A stretch of DNA of 29,086 bases from Saprospiraceae bacterium. GTDB lineage: Bacteria > Bacteroidota > Bacteroidia > Chitinophagales > Saprospiraceae. The stretch is from positions 1 through 29,086 of the forward strand of contig JABDJE010000262.1 in the NCBI GenBank assembly GCA_013002625.1. The letters run 5' to 3'. The notes beneath the pieces were generated by a model. The model ran no database searches, was not told the origin of the DNA, and was given only the letters and a program-made list of their open reading frames with translations. Of this stretch, positions 1 through 6,611 are shown in pieces (position 1 is the stretch's first letter; each line of letters starts with the position of its first letter). A program made the translations under genes and the position numbers.

Positions 1-163
1 ATAATAAACTCAGGGTATAATTATCATTTTGACTCTGTGAACACACATTTGCGTTCATTTTGTCTCTGTATGTAAATATATGAAACAAATTAGTGTCTTT
101 TTCAGTTATTTTGAGTCAGAAATGATAATGAACAATTTGGTAATACTTTAAATAATTTAACCC
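1..163. other. Intergenic region upstream of the MarC-family gene
   Basis: AT-rich non-coding stretch from the window edge to the first ATG. It must hold the leader of the MarC-family gene unless that gene is co-transcribed from outside the window. I see TTTG-type tetramers but no convincing pair of a TTG box and a TAnnTTTG box, and no RNA gene or terminator hairpin. Confidence 0.4.
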
Positions 164-727
164 ATGAACTTTACTTCAGTACTTACAGTCACAATCATTC
201 TTTTTTCAGTAATCGATATACTTGGTTCGTTGCCTATTATTATCAGCATGAAAAAAGAAGGTGTCGTCATTTCACCAAAAACAGCTACGATCGTATCAGC
301 TGCCATAATGATTAGTTTCCTTTTCTTTGGAGCTTCAATTTTGGGTTTGTTTGGTATTGAAATTTCCTCATTTGCCATTGCAGGTTCGCTTGTGATGTTT
401 TTTATCGGATTGGAAATGATTCTAGGTCAGCGATTCTTCAGATCTGATAATATTGAAAACGCTTCCGGAAGCATCGTGCCTATCGCATTTCCATTGCTTG
501 CTGGTGCTGGAACATTAACAACAATAATATCATTGCGTGTTGAGTATGATACATTCAGCATCATTACAGCAATAATGATAAACTTGATCATCATCTATGT
601 TTTGCTGAGATCTACGGATTGGTTGTCTAAAAAAATGACGCCACAGGTTTCGGCTACTTTCAGAAAAGTTTTCGGAATTATTCTGCTGGCTATCGCCATT
701 CAGATTACAAAGAATAACTTGGTTTAA
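164..727 (+). CDS. MarC-family integral membrane protein
   Basis: This 187-residue, strongly hydrophobic protein has about six predicted membrane segments, the usual size and topology of the MarC family (UPF0056), inner-membrane proteins whose substrate is not established. Family hallmarks that can be read are an N-terminal helix ending in a short DILGSLPI stretch, the GLEMILGQRF segment near the middle, and the conserved P-L-L-A-G-A-G-T-L-T loop around residues 110–120. The original link of MarC to multiple antibiotic resistance has been questioned, so no resistance role should be inferred. The ATG start leads straight into the first helix. A second small membrane-protein gene follows 54 bases downstream on the same strand and may be co-transcribed. 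Confidence 0.88.
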   Translation: MNFTSVLTVTIILFSVIDILGSLPIIISMKKEGVVISPKTATIVSAAIMISFLFFGASILGLFGIEISSFAIAGSLVMFFIGLEMILGQRFFRSDNIENASGSIVPIAFPLLAGAGTLTTIISLRVEYDTFSIITAIMINLIIIYVLLRSTDWLSKKMTPQVSATFRKVFGIILLAIAIQITKNNLV

Positions 728-781
728 TACAATGCAATAATTTTATGACTGGGCGGTTATTATTTAATAACTCAAAAACAA

Positions 782-1117
782 ATGATAACCGTTCAGCATA
801 AATCTTCCCAAAATCTGATAGCCCTTTTCCCAATCCTGCTTACGGCCATCATACTCATAACCGTAATTGGGTATCTTGATGAAGGCCATCATCGCATTTA
901 CAATTCATTTTTTGACTATTTAGCAGCCGGCGCGGTTCCCCCACTCAGTGACTATGTCATGTGGTGTGTGGTATTGGGTGTTATCCAATTAGGTATTTTC
1001 AACCTGATTAGTACGCTTACCAAATGGCAGCGATCATTAATTGAAAGGGTGGCTGTATCGTCGGTCTTGATGACAGGTATAGTAATGGTCCTACTCATCG
1101 TGATGTTTATTATTTGA
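782..1117 (+). CDS. Small integral membrane protein, function unknown
   Basis: This 111-residue protein has an ATG start and three clear hydrophobic segments, roughly residues 12–31, 58–78 and 90–110. The first two are separated by a loop of about 25 residues containing DEGHHRIYNSFFDY. There is no signal-peptidase site and no recognisable catalytic motif. I do not recognise the family. It follows the MarC-family gene by 54 bases on the same strand. Downstream lies the repeat-rich patch between convergent genes, so this is probably the last gene of its transcript. A reading frame on the opposite strand (952–1203) runs through the repeat and looks like a shadow. Confidence 0.65.
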   Translation: MITVQHKSSQNLIALFPILLTAIILITVIGYLDEGHHRIYNSFFDYLAAGAVPPLSDYVMWCVVLGVIQLGIFNLISTLTKWQRSLIERVAVSSVLMTGIVMVLLIVMFII

Positions 1118-1133
1118 GTTACTAAAGTTGGGC

Positions 1134-1312
1134 TTAGGATTAAATTGATGGGATTGGGGTTGGGATTGGGATTAAGTTTGAAACTTAATCCTAATACCTC
1201 CATGCTTAGAAATTTTGAAACTTAATCCTAATACCTCCATGCTTAGAGATTTTAAAACTTAATCCTACACCTCATAACTTGAGATATTGAAACTTATTCC
1301 TGAAAGCTCAAA
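1134..1312. repeat. Palindrome plus tandem 37-bp repeats, with a G4-type motif
   Basis: Between convergent genes lies a structured non-coding patch. A perfect 23-bp palindrome at 1169–1191 has 11-bp arms (GGATTAAGTTT / AAACTTAATCC) around one central base. Its right arm begins a direct repeat: unit 1 at 1180–1216 and unit 2 at 1217–1253 are 37 bp each and differ at one base. Unit 3 (1254–1288) and a partial unit 4 (from 1289) are progressively diverged. A further inverted core, TTAGGATTAA, lies at 1134–1143. Four G-runs at 1150–1170 overlap the left arm. The core AAACTTAATCCTAATA recurs at 4286–4301 and 4330–4345. There is no transposase and no CRISPR-like spacer structure. Confidence 0.85.
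1150..1170 (+). other. Potential G-quadruplex motif
   Basis: Four G-runs on the plus strand (GGG, GGGG, GGG, GGG) are separated by ATT, TT and ATT, which meets the usual G3+N1-7 quadruplex pattern. It stands 32 bases past the stop codon of the plus-strand membrane-protein gene, so the G-runs would also be in that transcript's 3' end. The unit is a tandem GGGATT-like repeat in an otherwise AT-rich intergenic region. Confidence 0.6.
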
Positions 1313-1327
1313 ACATATAGATAACAA

Positions 1328-1834
1328 CTAATACTTCCTGTCTTTGAATGCTTGATTCAAAGCTCGAAAATCAAGCTTCCCTGCATTGGCTTTTAAATGA
1401 TCAAGGATAGTTAATGCCTTGGAAATTCGTTTATCTCCGTTTTTAACAGAATCGACGGCATAGATCAAACTCCGCTTTTTACCATCTGTTAACGCTTCGA
1501 AATAATTTGCCCCTTCAAAATCTGAATCTAGAACAGCTTGAAACTCTTCTGGCATGGCCATACCATATTTTGAATGATCTTTTTCAAGTTTGACCTCTAC
1601 CATTTCACCCAAACTGAGTGCATAGTTTAGCATACGTTCCTTATTCAACTTGATAAAGTAATTGCCCTTGCCATCTGGCATAAACCCCGCATGAAATGTT
1701 TCGTTGTCTTCAATTGTGCACAAGACACGTTTTTTACCATCTGAGGTCAGCTGGTCATAAATTTTCATGGGTACTATGATATGATAAGACCACAGCCCTT
1801 GTTCAAACTTCCTGACTTCTCCTTTAAAGGTCAA
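1328..1834 (-). CDS. DUF1905 / YdeI (OmdA)-type protein
   Basis: This 168-residue soluble protein has two parts. The N-terminal ~90 residues are predicted beta-rich, with W-S-Y-H-I-I-V-P near residue 15 and K-x-N-K-E-R-M-L around 63–70, and match the DUF1905 domain. The C-terminal part, from about residue 95, has P-E-E-F-Q-A-V-L and then L-T-D-G-K-K-R-S-L-I-Y, as in the YdeI/OmpD-associated (OmdA) family. YdeI relatives have been linked to protection against bacteriocins or cationic peptides, but the mechanism is unclear. The start is TTG at 1832–1834: there is no ATG or GTG in frame between it and an in-frame stop, and the resulting N-terminus fits the family. It follows the larger secreted-protein gene by 19 bases and is probably the last gene of that operon. 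Confidence 0.8.
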   Translation of the reverse strand: MTFKGEVRKFEQGLWSYHIIVPMKIYDQLTSDGKKRVLCTIEDNETFHAGFMPDGKGNYFIKLNKERMLNYALSLGEMVEVKLEKDHSKYGMAMPEEFQAVLDSDFEGANYFEALTDGKKRSLIYAVDSVKNGDKRISKALTILDHLKANAGKLDFRALNQAFKDRKY

Positions 1835-1853
1835 ACGATGATGTTTTATCCAT

Positions 1854-3443
1854 CTAATTTAACAACATCAATCCAAAAGCAAATCTCCGGTTGGATTCAC
1901 TGCTAATAATTATTGTATCATCATTATTCGCAAAATTCGAGGTGACAAAATCCAAATCTAATTCCACATTGGTAAAGAGTGTGCTGCGATCCGCAATCAG
2001 ACCTGAAGGTCCTATTCTCAGTATATCGGTAAATCTACTCCCACGTCGATTGGCCGACTTACGTTCATCCTTGCTCTTACGATCATTAAAAATGAGAAAG
2101 GTGCTGCCATTGGCCTGCGCAAAAGCATAGGATGTCCTGCTTCTATGACTTGAAGTAAAGTCTTTTTCCACTTTATGAATCGTCATAATATTACCTTCTG
2201 TATCAAAAACGGGTATGAGAATATCATCGGTATGAAATAGAGGTTCACGGTAGTTCGGTCCGTAAAATGAATTATAATATCCATAGTAAGGATTATAGTA
2301 ATCGTTATTATTGGTATAGCTCACATAATTCTTCTCTGCTACAAATCCAAGTGTGCCATTATCAAATCTCAATAGTTGATTGATATCGTAGGATAGGTCC
2401 AATCCCTTTCCTTTAGAAATGGCACGGTCACTCACCAGGTTTTTCAGGTCTCGGGCCTTGAATTCGGTGATTTGCGAACTCAGCAATCCAACGTCGGGAT
2501 GCCCCTTGGCAAAGAACAATCCTTTTTGCCTTGTTTTGTGGTTGTCATCCGTATAAAATCCTGTTAATAAAAAATCTGATTTCTTAGGATCTGGAAAAAA
2601 TAAGGCGACATCCAAAGGTGCTACGCGATCTCCAATATTGACAATATCCTGTATTATCTCACCTTCTCTTATTTCATAAAGCTTGTATTCAAAATCCGGT
2701 AAATATTCTTCACTCCTTGATCCTCGTTTTGAACCACTACGCTTTTTGTGTGTCCATCCTACCATAAATACCTTCCCATCGGAGGATACTTCAGACTGGG
2801 TGATTTCAAATTCTTTTTTTGAGAATTTATAGAAGTGGGTAGATTGCCACTCTAGCTTTAAGTTTTCATCAAAAACAGCAACAGTAATATATTCATCTTT
2901 TTTATAGTCCTGTCCCGGCAGTATGTGCAGAAATGCCACTTTTGTGCTGTCTTCACTGACCAGCATTCCATCTGCCTGCGCATTTTCAAATTGCTCATAT
3001 GCCCTTCTCAAATCAACAGGCTTTAATTTATGTCGCTGAGCATATATCTGAAATGGATCTCGAAACTCGCCTTCAATAAAAGGGCTGGCCATCATAATCC
3101 ATTCCTTGGATCTATCGTCTAGATAATGGAGTATTAAAAATATCCCCGCTTTTGTCCGAACGATATCCTGAATCAATAAAGGCTGAAAAGGGCTTCGTAA
3201 CATCAAAGCATTAACAGATACTATTCTATGGTTCAAATCGTAGTGTACTATTGTCTGGCCATTATTATCTTCATGTAGTACATAGTATCCATCATCATCA
3301 ATATCGATAAACCTATAACCAGAAAATAATCCGCTGTCCTTCTTATATACCGGGCCCCAGCTTACATCCGTCCATTGCGCTGATAATGCAGACACGATAA
3401 ACAAGATGACAAGCAATAACACCCACTTTTGTGTATGTTCCAT
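1854..3443 (-). CDS. Secreted protein of unknown function, about 529 residues
   Basis: I chose the ATG at 3441–3443 because it places a signal peptide at the N-terminus (charged start, hydrophobic core VLLLVILFIVSALSA, then Q). A TTG nine codons upstream (3468–3470) would bury that signal. The mature part is long and beta-rich and repeatedly shows strand–turn patterns such as V-x-V-F-D-E-N-L-K-L-E-W. A Tyr/Asn-rich segment near residues 390–410 reads NNNDYYNPYYGYYNSFYG. The alternation of short hydrophobic strands and the wording typical of W/D-turn repeats suggest a propeller-like fold, but that is an inference. No enzyme motif is seen. It lies 33 bases after the XRE regulator gene and appears to be in the same operon. 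Confidence 0.68.
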   Translation of the reverse strand: MEHTQKWVLLLVILFIVSALSAQWTDVSWGPVYKKDSGLFSGYRFIDIDDDGYYVLHEDNNGQTIVHYDLNHRIVSVNALMLRSPFQPLLIQDIVRTKAGIFLILHYLDDRSKEWIMMASPFIEGEFRDPFQIYAQRHKLKPVDLRRAYEQFENAQADGMLVSEDSTKVAFLHILPGQDYKKDEYITVAVFDENLKLEWQSTHFYKFSKKEFEITQSEVSSDGKVFMVGWTHKKRSGSKRGSRSEEYLPDFEYKLYEIREGEIIQDIVNIGDRVAPLDVALFFPDPKKSDFLLTGFYTDDNHKTRQKGLFFAKGHPDVGLLSSQITEFKARDLKNLVSDRAISKGKGLDLSYDINQLLRFDNGTLGFVAEKNYVSYTNNNDYYNPYYGYYNSFYGPNYREPLFHTDDILIPVFDTEGNIMTIHKVEKDFTSSHRSRTSYAFAQANGSTFLIFNDRKSKDERKSANRRGSRFTDILRIGPSGLIADRSTLFTNVELDLDFVTSNFANNDDTIIISSESNRRFAFGLMLLN

Positions 3444-3476
3444 ATCGAAATTAACGCTCAAGTTTTCCAATATGTT

Positions 3477-3698
3477 TCAATTTTTAGTACTATTCACATC
3501 TTCGTCCAATTGAAAGAAGTCTTCCACACTTACATTGAAAACCTTGGCCATTCTTAAAGCTAATAAAGTGGAAGGTACATATTTGTTTGCTTCAATCGCA
3601 TTAATCGTTTGTCTGCTTACGCCAATACGTTCAGCTAACTCTGCCTGGGTTAAGTTATGAATGGCTCTCTGGACTTTAATTGTATTCTTAAGTGCCAT
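3477..3698 (-). CDS. XRE-family helix-turn-helix regulator
   Basis: This 73-residue protein is almost entirely one Cro/CI-type DNA-binding domain. The recognition region T-Q-A-E-L-A-E-R-I-G-V-S-R-Q-T-I-N-A-I-E lies at residues 18–37 and is followed by the helix R-M-A-K-V-F-N-V-S-V-E-D-F-F. It matches the short stand-alone regulators (YozG type) often paired with small multi-helix membrane proteins. The membrane-protein gene ends two bases upstream, so the two are almost certainly translated from one message. The operon promoter at 4188–4218 contains a near-perfect palindrome that is a natural candidate operator for this protein; autoregulation is inferred, not shown. Confidence 0.88.
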   Translation of the reverse strand: MALKNTIKVQRAIHNLTQAELAERIGVSRQTINAIEANKYVPSTLLALRMAKVFNVSVEDFFQLDEDVNSTKN

Positions 3699-3700
3699 AA

Positions 3701-4174
3701 TTATACTTTTGATGCCTTATATAAAACATAGCGAAACCTACCTATAAACAGCAGTAACGGCATGAATAAATTAAATACCATAATATTAAGGAAGGTCATC
3801 CCATACACAAATATTATTGTGAATAATAGAAGTATGGAATGGGTGATCAATGCCCAAAACATTGACTCCTGCCTTAGTTGAAGAATATATTCATCCTCTA
3901 CTTCTTCTTTGGCCAATACAATCAATAGCGAGCCAACAACGATAAAAATTGCAAGCAACTCATCAAAAATATTATTGCTTATGACACCGATGGTTTTACT
4001 GTCCTTACCTGAGAAGATACTTAAATCGTCATTCAATAAGGCGAATACCTTAGCATCTAGAAAACCTGGCTCCAATTCTGAATACATGTGCAGTAAGCCT
4101 AATATCAATGCAGGGATAAGCATTATCCAACCTATGCGTGCATACTTTCTATCTATTTGAAATTTGTTAAACAT
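3701..4174 (-). CDS. Membrane protein paired with XRE regulator
   Basis: This 157-residue protein has four hydrophobic segments: about 14–29 (IGWIMLIPALILGLLHM), 72–86, 106–127 and 130–148. A soluble loop (about residues 35–65) with L-N-D-D-L-S-I-F-S-G-K lies after the first helix. The layout is typical of membrane partners encoded immediately before small XRE regulators in Bacteroidota and Firmicutes; I cannot name the family. It is the first gene of the operon. The predicted −7 box lies only 13 bases before its ATG, so the message would have almost no leader. Regulation by the downstream XRE protein is an inference from the palindrome in the promoter. Confidence 0.75.
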   Translation of the reverse strand: MFNKFQIDRKYARIGWIMLIPALILGLLHMYSELEPGFLDAKVFALLNDDLSIFSGKDSKTIGVISNNIFDELLAIFIVVGSLLIVLAKEEVEDEYILQLRQESMFWALITHSILLLFTIIFVYGMTFLNIMVFNLFMPLLLFIGRFRYVLYKASKV

Positions 4175-4187
4175 CTGCTTTTTATTT

Positions 4188-4218
4188 CAAATGTATAGTT
4201 TAAATTACACTATGTCAA
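4188..4218 (-). promoter_or_regulatory. Promoter of the membrane-protein/XRE operon
   Basis: On the minus strand TACATTTG (4188–4195) matches the Bacteroidota −7 box TAnnTTTG exactly. A TTG, here within TTGACA (4213–4218), lies 20 bases upstream, close to the usual spacing. The −7 box ends 13 bases before the ATG at 4174, predicting a leader of only a few bases. Confidence 0.7.
4195..4213. promoter_or_regulatory. Candidate operator: 19-bp near-palindrome between promoter boxes
   Basis: The plus strand reads ATAGTTTAA-A-TTACACTAT: two 9-base arms that are complementary at eight of nine positions around one central base. It fills the spacer between the −33 and −7 boxes, where a bound repressor would block RNA polymerase. 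The natural candidate to bind it is the XRE protein encoded in the same operon. Confidence 0.5.
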
Positions 4219-4270
4219 GTTTGTTTTACTTTTTGATAATTACATTTTACATCCCTTAGCGAATAGTTGA

Positions 4271-4370
4271 TTAGGATTAAGTTTAAAACTTAATCCTAAT
4301 ATTCAAAATCGATAACAGATATACACTTAAAACTTAATCCTAATATTCAAAATCGATAACAGATATACTT
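4271..4370. repeat. Palindrome plus tandem 44-bp repeats, second locus
   Basis: A perfect 29-bp palindrome at 4271–4299 (14-bp arms TTAGGATTAAGTTT / AAACTTAATCCTAA, one central A) is followed by two near-identical copies of a 44-bp unit, 4283–4326 and 4327–4370. The units share the core AAACTTAATCCTAATA with the patch at 1134–1312, but the rest of the unit is different (ATTCAAAATCGATAACAGATATAC). So the same palindromic seed is present at both places with locally amplified flanks. It lies between the 3' end of the 421-residue repeat-protein gene and the promoter of the XRE operon. Confidence 0.85.
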
Positions 4371-4372
4371 AT

Positions 4373-4407
4373 AAAAAAAGCTCCTACGCTTGAAGGCGCA
4401 GAAGCTT
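4373..4407 (-). terminator. Rho-independent terminator after the kinase/regulator cassette
   Basis: Read on the minus strand, a 12-base stem (arms 4396–4407 and 4378–4389, ten of twelve positions paired) closes a six-base loop and is followed at once by a run of seven T. It stands about 25 bases after the stop codon of the last gene of the cassette, as expected for a transcription terminator. Confidence 0.8.
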
Positions 4408-4432
4408 AATTTGTATGAAAAAAATCTAGAAT

Positions 4433-5698
4433 CTAACGAAAGCTCACCTTTCGAACCTGATTCCAAGGTATATATTGAGGATTTTGTGCGTTTTCAAAAA
4501 CCAACACACCATCATTATTTCTTGTTACATCTACCTTCTCTTCCAGGATTAATTTTGTCCCATTGATTAAAATGACTTCAGATTCTTCTCTGTTCAGTGG
4601 ACTAATCTCAGCTACATGTCCGAATGGGATGAAGTAGGTTATATCATCTTTTACACCATCAAGCATCTCCAATTGGTATTTCTCATCAAGATCGAAAACA
4701 AGAGCGCCTGAATATTTTTTACCTTCTACTGTTTCGACCGTTGCATTTAACGCCTGATCGCCTGTGAATGAAGTATAACTATAGTTATAGTTGTCAGCTT
4801 GTTCAGCTATGGTCATTGAAACAAATTCATCCCATTCTATATCTACTCGCCCTTGACCCGGTATATTGACTATGATCCCTCGGTTATCTTCATCTACATC
4901 ATTTGAGTCATAGAGATTGAATGATCTTCCAGAATGAAGCGTGACCTTCGATCCGTGGCCGTATTTTTGGATCTTTTTGATCTTACCAAATTCAATGCTT
5001 AATTCTCCATCTTCATATTCTCCATCCAATACATCTTTGGTTAATCGTTCATCATGATCCCACTGTAGGAACCCTGTAAAATTGCCATGCTCGGTTTCCA
5101 CAGCACCCCAAAGTGCTTGACCAAATCCACTTACAAGACCATTGGGTGTATTCATAAATTCCACCTTTTTTATGCGGCGCCAATCTATATTAACATCTCC
5201 TATCTCACCGTCATGAACCATAACATCTGCACCAATGTCATTTGAACCCCCATCAAGATGTAACGCTTCGCCATTCTTCAATACCAATTCTACATCTTCA
5301 TCACCATGAATAATCAATGAAGCAATGTCCCCAAACTGGCAAGCAAACAAATGGGTGTGTTTGTTGTCCCAATTTGACCAGGAGTTTTTTGAGCTTTTGA
5401 ACCACTTATTCCAATTATTGGAAGCATGATTATCTTCATGCCCATTCAAAGCATCCAACTGGTCATCGCTCAAATATTTTAGGTATTCATTTTTCTCTTT
5501 TGAGGAGTTGAACATATCAAACCAAAAGGCTTCTTCTCCACCCCAACGGATTTGACCTTCATAGGTCTCATTATCAATAGTTGTAACTTTTCCATAAATG
5601 AAAAGAGAAGAATCATCTGCATTGACAGATGAAATGGCGTGAAGAATGCAGGCATTAATCAACGCTCCGAATATTACGATCAGCAGTTTTGAATTCAT
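4433..5698 (-). CDS. Secreted three-repeat protein, paralogue of 7653–8882
   Basis: This 421-residue protein has an N-terminal hydrophobic export signal (about residues 3–27). It is clearly homologous along its length to the 409-residue protein at the other end of this cassette. Three internal repeats can be read, starting near residues 34, 200 and 318. Each opens with a Y/W-G-x-V-x-T…G beta unit, continues with W/F-D-x-D-E-K/R…LDG, and ends with a K-x-G…N-D-V…N-x-G-I-x-V module plus an I-x-W strand. The loops are acidic (for example DSNDVDEDNRG), so metal binding is possible. Its gene follows the response regulator after 127 bases that contain an inverted repeat, and is closed by a terminator. 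The function is unknown; a cell-envelope location is inferred. Confidence 0.75.
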   Translation of the reverse strand: MNSKLLIVIFGALINACILHAISSVNADDSSLFIYGKVTTIDNETYEGQIRWGGEEAFWFDMFNSSKEKNEYLKYLSDDQLDALNGHEDNHASNNWNKWFKSSKNSWSNWDNKHTHLFACQFGDIASLIIHGDEDVELVLKNGEALHLDGGSNDIGADVMVHDGEIGDVNIDWRRIKKVEFMNTPNGLVSGFGQALWGAVETEHGNFTGFLQWDHDERLTKDVLDGEYEDGELSIEFGKIKKIQKYGHGSKVTLHSGRSFNLYDSNDVDEDNRGIIVNIPGQGRVDIEWDEFVSMTIAEQADNYNYSYTSFTGDQALNATVETVEGKKYSGALVFDLDEKYQLEMLDGVKDDITYFIPFGHVAEISPLNREESEVILINGTKLILEEKVDVTRNNDGVLVFENAQNPQYIPWNQVRKVSFR

Positions 5699-5712
5699 GA
5701 TAGGAATTTTTG

Positions 5713-5736
5713 TTTTGAATTAATCACAATTCAAAA
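5713..5736. promoter_or_regulatory. Perfect inverted repeat before the 421-residue protein gene
   Basis: TTTTGAATT (5713–5721) and AATTCAAAA (5728–5736) are exact complements around a six-base spacer. The element ends 14 bases before the ATG at 5696–5698. It could be a protein-binding site or an RNA hairpin near the ribosome-binding region. A weak −7-like box (TACCTTTC, minus strand, 5776–5783) lies farther upstream, so the gene may also have its own promoter. Confidence 0.5.
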
Positions 5737-5825
5737 GTGCCATCATTATAATATCAAAAGAAGCTAATTCTGACGGAAAGGTATTTTTTAGGGCTGAATT
5801 GGACCTTTCCTGCACCAAAATTCTG

Positions 5826-6590
5826 CTATTTATCCAGCCAGGCTTTAAATATGGATGCTTTCTCGGAGCTGACAATGATGTCTTTGACCTGACCCGGCAT
5901 TAATTCAATTTTCAAGCGGCCTTTGAAGTAGGGGTGAATTTCAGAAATGGCGTCATATCTGGCGATGAATTTTCGATTCACTCTGAAAAATTGATCAGGA
6001 TCCATCATTTGATCAATTTCGTCTAGTGTATTATTAACCGGGAATCTTCCGTTGTCTCCTGTAACCAGAAAGGTCATTTTACTTTCGCTGTAAAAATATT
6101 TGATATCATCGACCGAGATCGATTTTATTTTATTCCCAAGCTTGCATAAAAATCGTGATTTATACTCTTTATGGCTTTGACTCAAAAGTGCTTTAAACTC
6201 TTCGAATAACTGTTGCTTGCTTTCGCCACTGTTTCGACGCAATGTAATGCACTTCTCAATGGCCTGTTCAAGTTTTTCCTTTTGAATCGGTTTGAGTAAA
6301 TAATCCACACTGTTTACCTCAAATGCCTGAATGGCATATTTTTCATAAGCTGTCGTAAAAATTATTGGACAGTTTACCAGTACTTCAGAGTAAATATTAA
6401 AACACAATCCGTCAATAAGATGAATGTCGGACAAAATTAAATCTGGCATCGGGTTGGCTTTTAACCATTCGATACTGCTGTCCACTGAATCCAAAATGTC
6501 GAGCACCTCATGTGAGGGATCTATTTCAGAAATTAATCCTGCAATTTTTTCTGCAGCTAATTTTTCATCTTCAATTATTAATATGCGCAT
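5826..6590 (-). CDS. LytTR-family response regulator
   Basis: This 254-residue protein has a CheY-like receiver domain (about 1–120) with the acidic pair E7/D8–E9, the phosphoacceptor D55 in L-I-L-S-D-I-H, T79/T80 in F-T-T-A-Y and K100 in Y-L-L-K-P. A LytTR DNA-binding domain follows at about 148–250, recognisable by F-L-C-K-L-G-N-K-I-K-S-I near its start and F-x-R-V-N-R-K-F-I-A-R near its end. All residues needed for phosphorylation are present. It lies 21 bases downstream of the histidine-kinase gene, its evident partner. The likely targets are the paralogous secreted proteins flanking the pair, but no LytTR site can be assigned with confidence. Confidence 0.92.
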   Translation of the reverse strand: MRILIIEDEKLAAEKIAGLISEIDPSHEVLDILDSVDSSIEWLKANPMPDLILSDIHLIDGLCFNIYSEVLVNCPIIFTTAYEKYAIQAFEVNSVDYLLKPIQKEKLEQAIEKCITLRRNSGESKQQLFEEFKALLSQSHKEYKSRFLCKLGNKIKSISVDDIKYFYSESKMTFLVTGDNGRFPVNNTLDEIDQMMDPDQFFRVNRKFIARYDAISEIHPYFKGRLKIELMPGQVKDIIVSSEKASIFKAWLDK

Positions 6591-6611
6591 AGTTGGTATA
6601 TTCTAATGTCA

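Noticed and set aside
952..1203. Minus-strand frame of 83 codons
   Set aside because: It runs through the G-rich repeat (giving N-P repeats) and antisense to the small membrane-protein gene; its composition is that of a repeat artefact.
1180..1312. CRISPR-like array
   Set aside because: The units abut each other with no unique spacers and decay in identity along the array; this is a tandem repeat, and no cas gene is present.
5772..5782. Eleven bases GACGGAAAGGT shared with 25512–25522
   Set aside because: An 11-base match is expected by chance many times in a window of this size, and the two places have no other similarity.
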